NCBI GenBank assembly: GCA_016839405.1
Contig: JAEOUJ010000074.1
Location: 1-7,481, forward strand
Direction of reading: 5' to 3'
DNA length: 7,481 nt
From: Candidatus Gerdarchaeota archaeon
GTDB lineage: Archaea > Asgardarchaeota > Heimdallarchaeia > JABLTI01
The notes beneath the pieces were generated by a model that saw nothing but the letters and a program-made list of their open reading frames with translations, had not been told where the DNA came from and searched no databases. Of the stretch, positions 1 to 5,468 are shown in pieces. Both the position numbers and the translations under genes were made by a program. Each line of letters begins with the position of its first letter. Position 1 is the stretch's first letter.

Positions 1-1
1 C

Positions 2-118
2 ACTGAAACAAATCTTAAAATCCTACAAGAAATTGGTTTTAAAATTATTTGGAAAAAATTAGTAAATGATAGTTTAAGTGAAGATTATAAGCATTTATTT
101 GTTTTATTAAAAAAATAA
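2..118 (+). CDS. C-terminal end of a class I SAM-dependent methyltransferase (5' truncated by window)
   Basis: Only the last 38 codons and a TAA are present; the frame is open from base 2. The peptide ends in HLFVLLKK. It aligns over its whole length, with one single-residue gap, to the C-terminal strand-helix-strand of the methyltransferase domain in the next gene: 16 of 37 aligned positions are identical, including TN, L.E.G, IW.KL and H.FVL. In this methyltransferase family the segment forms the last helix and final antiparallel strands of the Rossmann-like fold; the SAM-binding motifs lie further upstream and are not visible. It is therefore a paralogue of the downstream domain. Whether the full gene is a stand-alone enzyme of about 200 residues or another membrane-receptor fusion cannot be told. 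It lies on the same strand as the next gene but is separated by 170 bases with a T-tract and a new TATA box, so it is probably a separate transcription unit. Confidence 0.75.
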   Translation, partial: TETNLKILQEIGFKIIWKKLVNDSLSEDYKHLFVLLKK

Positions 119-165
119 ATCCCAATTAAAATATCGTTTAAAATTGATTATTATAATTAACGTTA

Positions 166-173
166 CTTTTTTT
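166..173 (+). terminator. T-tract, candidate archaeal terminator
   Basis: Seven consecutive T residues (167-173) lie about 50 bases after the stop of the truncated methyltransferase, just behind the 8-bp palindrome TAACGTTA (158-165). Archaeal RNA polymerases terminate at U-runs without needing a strong hairpin. The background is AT-rich, so T-runs are common and this call is tentative. Confidence 0.35.
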
Positions 174-202
174 AGTAGTCTTGAAATTTAATTAATCTGG
201 AA

Positions 203-219
203 ATTATACTTTATAAATA
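203..219 (+). promoter_or_regulatory. TATA box and BRE-like flank for the receptor-methyltransferase operon
   Basis: TTTATAAAT at 210-218, preceded by A-rich sequence, matches an archaeal TATA/BRE arrangement. Transcription would start about 25 bp downstream, near 238-243, giving a leader of about 45-50 nt before the ATG at 289. A second TATA-like string at 238-243 is too close to the start codon to be preferred. Confidence 0.5.
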
Positions 220-220
220 C

Positions 221-259
221 TATAGGTCATTGTAAAGATTTATAGGAGCTCTTGTAAAG
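221..259 (+). repeat. imperfect tandem direct repeat across the expected transcription start
   Basis: Unit 1, TATAGG-tca-TTGTAAAG, is at 221-237. Unit 2, TATAGG-agctc-TTGTAAAG, is at 241-259. The 6-bp and 8-bp blocks are identical; only the inner spacer differs, by 2 bp. The copies sit directly after the TATA box and span the predicted start site, a position where a bound protein would repress. They could also be a chance duplication in AT-rich spacer DNA. Confidence 0.45.
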
Positions 260-277
260 TTATCATATGGAATAGAT

Positions 278-282
278 AGGTG
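278..282 (+). promoter_or_regulatory. ribosome binding site that selects ATG 289
   Basis: AGGTG at 278-282 matches the archaeal Shine-Dalgarno core and lies 6 nt before ATG 289. The upstream in-frame GTG at 280 is part of this site and has no good site of its own, so ATG 289 is preferred. Confidence 0.6.
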
Positions 283-288
283 TGTAAA

Positions 289-2103
289 ATGGTTAATTAT
301 GGAGTGGATTTTTATCTTACAATTGTTTTAATTCTATTCCAATTAATTGCTATATCTATCTTCATTACACTTTATATAAGAAAAAAGCAAGCTGCGTTCC
401 TAGCTTTAATTATCTCTATGGGATTTTTCATTATTAGTAATATTTTGGTCTTATTATTTATACAATACCATTATTCATATTGGTTAGATTTCTTACAAGG
501 GATAATTTCAGCTGCGGGTTTAATCCCTATTGTTATTTTCCTAGAGATTTTTGAAAATGGTGTTTCATTTACTAGTCGAAGTTCTGGTTTAAGTATATTC
601 ATTTTAATAGTTGGAGCTATAAGTGGAGCATCAAATTTTGCTTTTCCATCTGAAGTTGGACGTTTTATTAATTTAGTTTCACCTATTATGTATATCCTTG
701 TTGGATCATTTTACCTAGATACTATTAAAAAAATGAAAGAAAGAATTAGATTTGAGAATCAAAAAAAGAAAATAAGAAAAATTCATTCAGGAATTTATCT
801 TACTTTTATTATTCCCAAATTTGTAATTGGTACAATAATTACTGTTACAGTTATCCCTTTAGTTATAAAGGAACTTGGGGATATTCCATGGTTGAAATTT
901 TATGAAACTGATTTCTTACAAACTGAACTTACAACAAATTTATTTGAAATTGCATTGAATTTAATGCAAAGTATTGGTTTAGTTATTATGAGTTTGCCAA
1001 TTATTTTTAGTTTGTCTGTTTTCTTCATGCAATCACGAAAAGTAACAAGATTAATAGTTATAAATAAGGATGCTTTACCAATTTTTGAATTCCCTTTTGA
1101 ACTAGAAAATGGTTTTTGTGATGAAAACCTCTTGAAAGAAGCTTATCTTGCTATTAGTACTTTAATGAGTCAAGAGGGCATTTCATGCCAACAATTGAAA
1201 ACCATGAATTTTAGTGATTTAGAAATAATGATTGAAATTAGAGACAATTTTGCTGTTTTATTAATTGTAGATCGTCCTACAAAATACTTGAGTACTTCAA
1301 TGGGAAATTTTGCTAATGATTTCCAAAAGATATTCCCTAAGGATAAAGAGTTAAATGAAATTCGCATCCAGAAATTAAAATATACAGCAGAAAAAATGAT
1401 TCAAACCAATTTTGGTTTGGAACAAGAAGAATTTCAACAAATTAAAACCATAGTTAGTGAAGGTTACGATAAAGTAGCTGATGTATATTTAGCTACCCGT
1501 TCAGAAGATGATCCTGAAGTTAAACTTTTACCTGATTTCATGAAACGATTACCAGTCGGTGCTCGAGTGCTTGATGCTGGATGTGGTGCTGGTGAACCAA
1601 TAACTAGAATTCTTAGTGAGAAATTTAAAGTAACAGGCGTTGATATTTCTAAAAAGCAAGTAGAAATTGCACGAGAAATGCTCCCATATTGTGAATTTAT
1701 TTGGCAAGATATGAGTACACTAACATTTCCAAATGAATATTTTGATGGTATTGTTTCTTATTATGCAATACCTCATGTCCCTCGAGAAGAACATAAAGGG
1801 CTTTTAGAAAACTTCTATCGGATGTTAAAACCAAATGGTATAGCTTTATTATGTTTTGGAACTACTGATGATCCAGGGAAAGTAGTAGATGATTTTTTTG
1901 GCGTTAAAATGTATTGGTCAAGTTTTGATGCAGGTACAAATATTGAAATGCTTAAAGAAGTTGGTTACAATGTAATATGGTTAAAATTAATTTTCGATGA
2001 TGTAACGGATGAGCAACATATCTTTGTATTAGTTCAAAAACTTCAAAGGGAATTTCTTGATGAAATTAAAGCTAAAGTAGAAATTGACACAAAAACAAAA
2101 TAA
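289..2103 (+). CDS. seven-transmembrane receptor-like protein with roadblock/longin-like domain and C-terminal SAM methyltransferase domain
   Basis: 604 residues in three parts. Part 1: about seven hydrophobic spans near residues 8-30, 35-58, 68-87, 100-120, 127-143, 168-194 and 222-247. The lysine/arginine-rich loops after spans 1 and 5 place those loops inside, giving an outside N-terminus and a cytoplasmic C-terminus. Part 2: residues about 254-351 read as a roadblock/longin-like alpha-beta domain, with paired strands (RLIVINKDALPIFEF), a helix (ENLLKEAYLAISTLM), further strands ending NFAVLLIVDR, and a last helix. Such domains commonly bind or regulate small GTPases. Part 3: residues about 388-590 are a class I methyltransferase with motif I VLDAGCGAGEP (427-437), the ribose-binding acidic residue in VTGVDIS (448-454), QDM (473-475) and MLKPNG (512-517); no key residue is missing. 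This domain normally occurs as a stand-alone enzyme. Parts 1 and 3 are seen with good confidence, part 2 with moderate confidence. Ligand and methyl acceptor are unknown. The gene probably forms an operon with the next one. Confidence 0.85.
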   Translation: MVNYGVDFYLTIVLILFQLIAISIFITLYIRKKQAAFLALIISMGFFIISNILVLLFIQYHYSYWLDFLQGIISAAGLIPIVIFLEIFENGVSFTSRSSGLSIFILIVGAISGASNFAFPSEVGRFINLVSPIMYILVGSFYLDTIKKMKERIRFENQKKKIRKIHSGIYLTFIIPKFVIGTIITVTVIPLVIKELGDIPWLKFYETDFLQTELTTNLFEIALNLMQSIGLVIMSLPIIFSLSVFFMQSRKVTRLIVINKDALPIFEFPFELENGFCDENLLKEAYLAISTLMSQEGISCQQLKTMNFSDLEIMIEIRDNFAVLLIVDRPTKYLSTSMGNFANDFQKIFPKDKELNEIRIQKLKYTAEKMIQTNFGLEQEEFQQIKTIVSEGYDKVADVYLATRSEDDPEVKLLPDFMKRLPVGARVLDAGCGAGEPITRILSEKFKVTGVDISKKQVEIAREMLPYCEFIWQDMSTLTFPNEYFDGIVSYYAIPHVPREEHKGLLENFYRMLKPNGIALLCFGTTDDPGKVVDDFFGVKMYWSSFDAGTNIEMLKEVGYNVIWLKLIFDDVTDEQHIFVLVQKLQREFLDEIKAKVEIDTKTK

Positions 2104-2875
2104 GGAGAGTGAAATTATTTCTCAGCTAAAAGGGTATGAGAAATGTGCAGAATATTACGATTTATTTGCAAATAATGATGATATACCATTTTTTCTTGAT
2201 ATTGCTAAAAAATGTCACGGGTCCATCTTAGATTTAGCTAGTGGAACAGGTAGAATAACAATTCCATTAGCTAAAGCAGGATTTTCTATAACTGGTTTAG
2301 AATTTTCACCTGCTATGAATGAAATAGCAACTAGAAAGATTTCAAAACTTTCAGTTGCAACAAAAAAAAGAATCAAATTAATTCAAGGGGATATGATTTC
2401 ATTTAAATTAGATCAATTATTTAAATTGATTATAATACCTTCATCATTTGGACATTGTTTAACTACAGCACAACAAAAATCTTGTTTAGTTTGTATTCAT
2501 GAACATCTAACAAATAATGGATTATTTATTTTAGATTTATATCCAGGAGATACTATTAATAAAAGCGGATCATTTAGTGATGAGCCAAGAAAAATAGATA
2601 ATAAATCAAGTGTGAAAAGATTTGGTTCTTATGTAACTGATTTTAATAAGAAAATTTCAAATTATAAGCTGATATTTCAGATATTTGAAAAAAATATCTT
2701 GATTAAAGAAATTGAAGAAGAATCTTCTGTTGCTGTAATTTATAATGAGGATATTAATCTTTTAATAAAAAATGTTGGTTTTGAGATTATAAATGAATTC
2801 TGTAATTGGAAGAAGAAATTATATAAACCAAATAAGAATTTTAAACAAAGAATTCTTGTTCTTAAAAAAACCTAA
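2084..2875 (+). CDS. soluble class I SAM-dependent methyltransferase
   Basis: Up to 263 residues, no signal peptide or membrane span, so cytoplasmic. Numbering from TTG 2084: an N-terminal helical cap (GYEKCAEYYDLF, 17-28), SAM motif I ILDLASGTG (48-56), Glu73 in GLEFS as the ribose-binding acidic residue, QGDM (101-104) as the adenine-side motif, then IIIPSSFGH and LFILDLYP as central strands. The C-terminal half is strand-rich and probably forms the substrate lid. The family (Methyltransf_25-like) does not reveal the acceptor. It belongs to a different subfamily from the domain fused to the 7TM protein. Start: TTG 2084 overlaps the previous gene by 20 bases and has no clear ribosome site. 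A strong AAGGAG at 2102-2107 lies just inside the frame, and the only codon at the right distance is ATT 2114, with no ATG, GTG or TTG there. Related proteins, from memory, begin about 10 residues before the YEKC motif, which also fits ATT 2114. The true N-terminus is therefore uncertain. Confidence 0.85.
   Translation: MTQKQNKESEIISQLKGYEKCAEYYDLFANNDDIPFFLDIAKKCHGSILDLASGTGRITIPLAKAGFSITGLEFSPAMNEIATRKISKLSVATKKRIKLIQGDMISFKLDQLFKLIIIPSSFGHCLTTAQQKSCLVCIHEHLTNNGLFILDLYPGDTINKSGSFSDEPRKIDNKSSVKRFGSYVTDFNKKISNYKLIFQIFEKNILIKEIEEESSVAVIYNEDINLLIKNVGFEIINEFCNWKKKLYKPNKNFKQRILVLKKT
2102..2107 (+). promoter_or_regulatory. strong ribosome binding site overlapping the upstream stop codon
   Basis: AAGGAG overlaps the TAA (2101-2103) of the 7TM-methyltransferase gene. 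It would position ribosomes about 6 nt before ATT 2114, so the two genes are likely translationally coupled. It lies downstream of TTG 2084 and cannot serve that codon. Confidence 0.5.
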
Positions 2876-2890
2876 TTTTAGTTTTTCTTT
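2864..2890. terminator. near-symmetric bidirectional terminator between convergent genes
   Basis: The two blocks end here, 15 bases apart. An A-run (2864-2870), the short inverted repeat CTAA-TT-TTAG (2872-2881) and a T-rich run (2882-2890, one C) make an almost palindromic element. The plus strand reads T5-C-T3 after the methyltransferase stop. The minus strand reads T7 after the permease stop. Archaeal termination at U-tracts would work in both directions. The left arm lies inside the methyltransferase 3' end. Confidence 0.55.
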
Positions 2891-4507
2891 CTATGTTTCA
2901 TATCTTTGCATTAATACTTCAGCTAAGTAGAACATTCCAATTCCTGAAAGCAAATAATAAGAAATTAAAATCAGAAATATAACCCACAAAAAACTTACTC
3001 CTAAAAGAGTAATTACTGTAAACACAACTCCTCCAATAACACCCATAGATAGATTCATTGGTAAAGCTAATTGAAGACCACGAAATGGATTTGAAGTTAA
3101 ATCCGCTGCCTCAAAAAAGGGTGCTATTGATAATGATAACAAACCTACAATTATGCCATTAAAAATAGCTGAAATTATTGTTATAACCATTAAAAATGCA
3201 ATTAATCTATTTTGATGAAAAGTAAAAAGCAATATACTTATGCAAACAATTTCTATTCCATAAGAGATTAATATTTGCATAATTTTACCTAAGAACATTT
3301 TTCTAATGCCATTTGGAGCAGATTTACAAATTAAAAATACATTTTTACCACCAAGTAATATTTGAATGCCATCTATTGAAGCATAAGTCATTAAGAAATA
3401 GCCAACTGCTATTGAACCATAGAAAACATAAGTTGACCAATCAAGGCTTTTAATTACAAAACCTAATACAAAAATACCTATAGTAACCAATAAGAAAAAT
3501 ATATCACTAATTCTATTAAATAATGATTTTCTCTGATTAATTAAATAAAATGTCTTTATAGAATATTTATGTGGTAATGGAATTTTGTTAATTATTTTTA
3601 CACCCCAAGGAGTAATATTTTTTGTAATGCCTTTAGTTGTAGCTGCTTCAAAATCCTCTAAATTTAAAGAAAATCTAGTTCTGTAATAAGCAAAAATAAC
3701 AAATATTAAACCAAAGAATATTGCTAGAAAACCAAATAATAAAGCAAGTGGATTGGATAAAATTGGATTGAATGTTTCTTTACCTATTATTCCAAACCAT
3801 CCATATGGTATATATTGAAAAACCTTCTCAAACATTTCTGGTTCTAGTATTATTGCACATATTACTGGTGCAAAAAATTGAATAGCAATTATCAATCCTA
3901 ACCAAAATGAATAGGGATTCCTTTTCTTAGTTTCATCTATATTACCACTTTTTATTTTGAATAATGCTTTTGGTCCAATTGTTATACCTAACCAACTCAC
4001 TGATAGCATGAGAATTGCAATTGCTATTGAATACAAGAACAAATACAACCAATTTATCTCAACTGCAGCAAATAATGCTAGTTCTATGTGAAGCAAGATA
4101 ATTATTGGGATAAATACAAAATTATTCAACTGAATACTAAGAAATTTGCCAAAAAGATAGGATCGACTAGAAATTGGTGATCCAGAGATAATTTCGATTT
4201 CAGAAATTTCAGTATATCGAGTAAAATAATCTATGCTTGAATTAAAAGCCATAAAAAGTAAAAAAGCTGATATAATTGTATCAATTTTTAGAATCCAATC
4301 TTGAATGTAAATATCTAGATTATCAATTATTGGTTCTGTAATATTTCTAGTATAGATTAATAGAACTATAAATTGTATTGAAATTAAACCTAGTAAAATG
4401 AATGGTAAGATATATCTAAATTTCCCAAGAAAGCGAAATCGAGATAATCTAACACGAAGATCTGTTAGAAAAACATACCACCATTTAGGTTTTTTAGTTC
4501 GAGACAC
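2891..4507 (-). CDS. ABC exporter permease, about 12 transmembrane spans in two similar halves
   Basis: Integral membrane partner of the ATPase encoded just upstream. Counting from the ATG at 4543 (550 residues), hydrophobic spans fall near 45-64, 85-104, 142-162, 165-188, 213-233, 265-287, 347-366, 371-391, 421-442, 447-474, 495-516 and 518-541. Two cytoplasmic segments look alike: SGSPISSRSYLFGK (120-133) and KSAPNGIRKMFLGK (407-420). Both match the proline-to-GK pattern of ABC-2-type coupling helices, so the protein appears to be two six-span halves fused in one chain. Substrate is unknown; lipid, peptide or drug export are all possible. Start: GTG 4507 is chosen because GAGGAG lies 10 nt before it and it avoids overlapping the ATPase gene. 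ATG 4543 is a conventional alternative that overlaps by 29 bases without a visible ribosome site. The N-terminus is basic, consistent with a cytoplasmic position. Confidence 0.85.
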   Translation of the reverse strand: MSRTKKPKWWYVFLTDLRVRLSRFRFLGKFRYILPFILLGLISIQFIVLLIYTRNITEPIIDNLDIYIQDWILKIDTIISAFLLFMAFNSSIDYFTRYTEISEIEIISGSPISSRSYLFGKFLSIQLNNFVFIPIIILLHIELALFAAVEINWLYLFLYSIAIAILMLSVSWLGITIGPKALFKIKSGNIDETKKRNPYSFWLGLIIAIQFFAPVICAIILEPEMFEKVFQYIPYGWFGIIGKETFNPILSNPLALLFGFLAIFFGLIFVIFAYYRTRFSLNLEDFEAATTKGITKNITPWGVKIINKIPLPHKYSIKTFYLINQRKSLFNRISDIFFLLVTIGIFVLGFVIKSLDWSTYVFYGSIAVGYFLMTYASIDGIQILLGGKNVFLICKSAPNGIRKMFLGKIMQILISYGIEIVCISILLFTFHQNRLIAFLMVITIISAIFNGIIVGLLSLSIAPFFEAADLTSNPFRGLQLALPMNLSMGVIGGVVFTVITLLGVSFLWVIFLILISYYLLSGIGMFYLAEVLMQRYET

Positions 4508-4514
4508 TCTAACT

Positions 4515-5387
4515 TCACTCCTCTTTAGCACTATCTGATTCATTTGATTTTATATCTAATTCAGAATCACTTTGAGTTATTTCTGATGCTTCAACTAATG
4601 AACCATCAATTGTGAATGTTGGTTGAATATATCCTGGAATAAGAGCTAAGTAAGCATCTTCTAATGTTTTGGTGTTTGTTTTCTTCATAATTTCCCTAGG
4701 TGTGCCTATATCGTGGACTGCTCCTTGATGTAGAATAGCTACTCTATCGCAAATATCCTCAACCATCGATAATCTATGGGAAGAAATTAGAATTGTTTTT
4801 TGTTTTTCTTTGGAAAGGTATTTAATAAAATCTTTAACCATTCGGGAAGCAGCGGGATCTAAACTTGCTAATGGTTCGTCCATAAAAACAATTAATGGAT
4901 CATGAATAATCGATAAAATAATTGATAGTTTTTGTTTCATTCCTCTAGATAATTTTTCTATTAACTCATCTTTTCTATCAAGTAAATTAAAATCTTCTAG
5001 AAATTCGACTGCTCTTTGTTTTGATATATTTGCTGGAACACCAAATAATCCCCCAATAAATTCACTTAATTCTAAAGGCGTTAATCTTCCCATTAAACTG
5101 CCTTCTTCTGGAAGATAACCTGTATTTTGTTTAACCCAATCTAAATTTTCCTCAATTTTATGATCGAAAATTTCTGCATTACCTGATGTTGGTTTAATCA
5201 TTCCTTTTAATATTCTAATAGAAGTAGTTTTTCCAGCTCCATTTGGACCTAATAACCCAAAAATCTCTCCAGTTTTAATTTCCAATGTTAAATCAGTTAA
5301 AGCTATAGTTCTACCAAAAATTTTGGATATTTTATAAGTTCTTATTGCTATAGAGCCCTTAATAGGTTGTTTAAGATTATTTAGCAA
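4515..5387 (-). CDS. ABC transporter ATP-binding protein (exporter type)
   Basis: 290 residues from TTG 5387, the only usable start before the conserved core. It hydrolyses ATP to drive the permease encoded downstream. Motifs: aromatic region RTYKISKIFG (16-25), Walker A GPNGAGKT (47-54), signature LSRGMKQK (146-153), Walker B LIVFMDEP (165-172), D-loop SLDP (175-178), switch His204. The Q-loop position reads GYLPEEG, with Glu where Gln is usual, a variant I know from DrrA/NatA-like exporters. After the catalytic core the last 30 residues (about 261-290) form an acidic, Ser/Glu/Asp-rich tail with no predicted fold; most relatives lack it. The start has only a weak GTGA-like ribosome site 6 nt upstream. 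The 80-base gap from the regulator stop contains a possible promoter, so the gene may be expressed alone or by read-through. Substrate is unknown. Confidence 0.9.
   Translation of the reverse strand: MLNNLKQPIKGSIAIRTYKISKIFGRTIALTDLTLEIKTGEIFGLLGPNGAGKTTSIRILKGMIKPTSGNAEIFDHKIEENLDWVKQNTGYLPEEGSLMGRLTPLELSEFIGGLFGVPANISKQRAVEFLEDFNLLDRKDELIEKLSRGMKQKLSIILSIIHDPLIVFMDEPLASLDPAASRMVKDFIKYLSKEKQKTILISSHRLSMVEDICDRVAILHQGAVHDIGTPREIMKKTNTKTLEDAYLALIPGYIQPTFTIDGSLVEASEITQSDSELDIKSNESDSAKEE
4518..4526 (-). promoter_or_regulatory. ribosome binding site for the permease, inside the ATPase 3' end
   Basis: Read on the minus strand this is AAAGAGGAG, directly followed by the TGA of the ATPase gene. 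It supports initiation at GTG 4507 and translational coupling of ATPase and permease. It lies 17 bases downstream of ATG 4543, so it cannot serve that codon. Confidence 0.55.
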
Positions 5388-5420
5388 ATAACTTCACTTT
5401 CCATAATTATTGATAAGATG

Positions 5421-5430
5421 AAATATAATC
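5421..5430 (-). promoter_or_regulatory. candidate TATA box for the ATPase-permease pair
   Basis: Minus-strand GATTATATTT lies about 38 bases before TTG 5387, predicting a transcript start near 5400 and a short leader. The region is so AT-rich that a second TATA-like string (minus strand, 5446-5453) is nearly as good. That string would overlap the dyad at 5444-5468. Confidence 0.35.
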
Positions 5431-5443
5431 TATAATTAAAATG

Positions 5444-5468
5444 ATGTTATAAATTAAAAATATAACAT
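5444..5468. repeat. inverted repeat ATGTTATA-N9-TATAACAT between regulator and ATPase
   Basis: Perfect 8-bp arms at 5444-5451 and 5461-5468. The right arm touches the regulator's stop codon (5468-5470, minus strand). It could be an operator for the ATPase-permease promoter or an attenuating terminator hairpin after the regulator; the loop reads as a U-rich stretch on the minus strand. The arm sequence is unlike the dyad at 6633-6661. Confidence 0.5.

Noticed and set aside
158..165. Palindrome TAACGTTA before the T-tract
   Set aside because: Eight bp with no loop is too short to be a convincing hairpin or operator alone; mentioned only as part of the tentative terminator.
280..288. GTG 280 as start of the 7TM-methyltransferase
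   Set aside because: It would add only three residues, and the GTG forms part of the ribosome site for ATG 289.
1170..1367. 65-residue open frame on the minus strand
   Set aside because: It lies entirely inside the 7TM-methyltransferase gene, has no ribosome site or recognisable domain, and is antisense to the middle-domain coding sequence.
5381..5404. Seven-codon minus-strand ATG frame (MESEVIC) overlapping the ATPase TTG start
   Set aside because: It could be a coupling leader peptide, but it is too short to distinguish from chance and its own ribosome site is poor.
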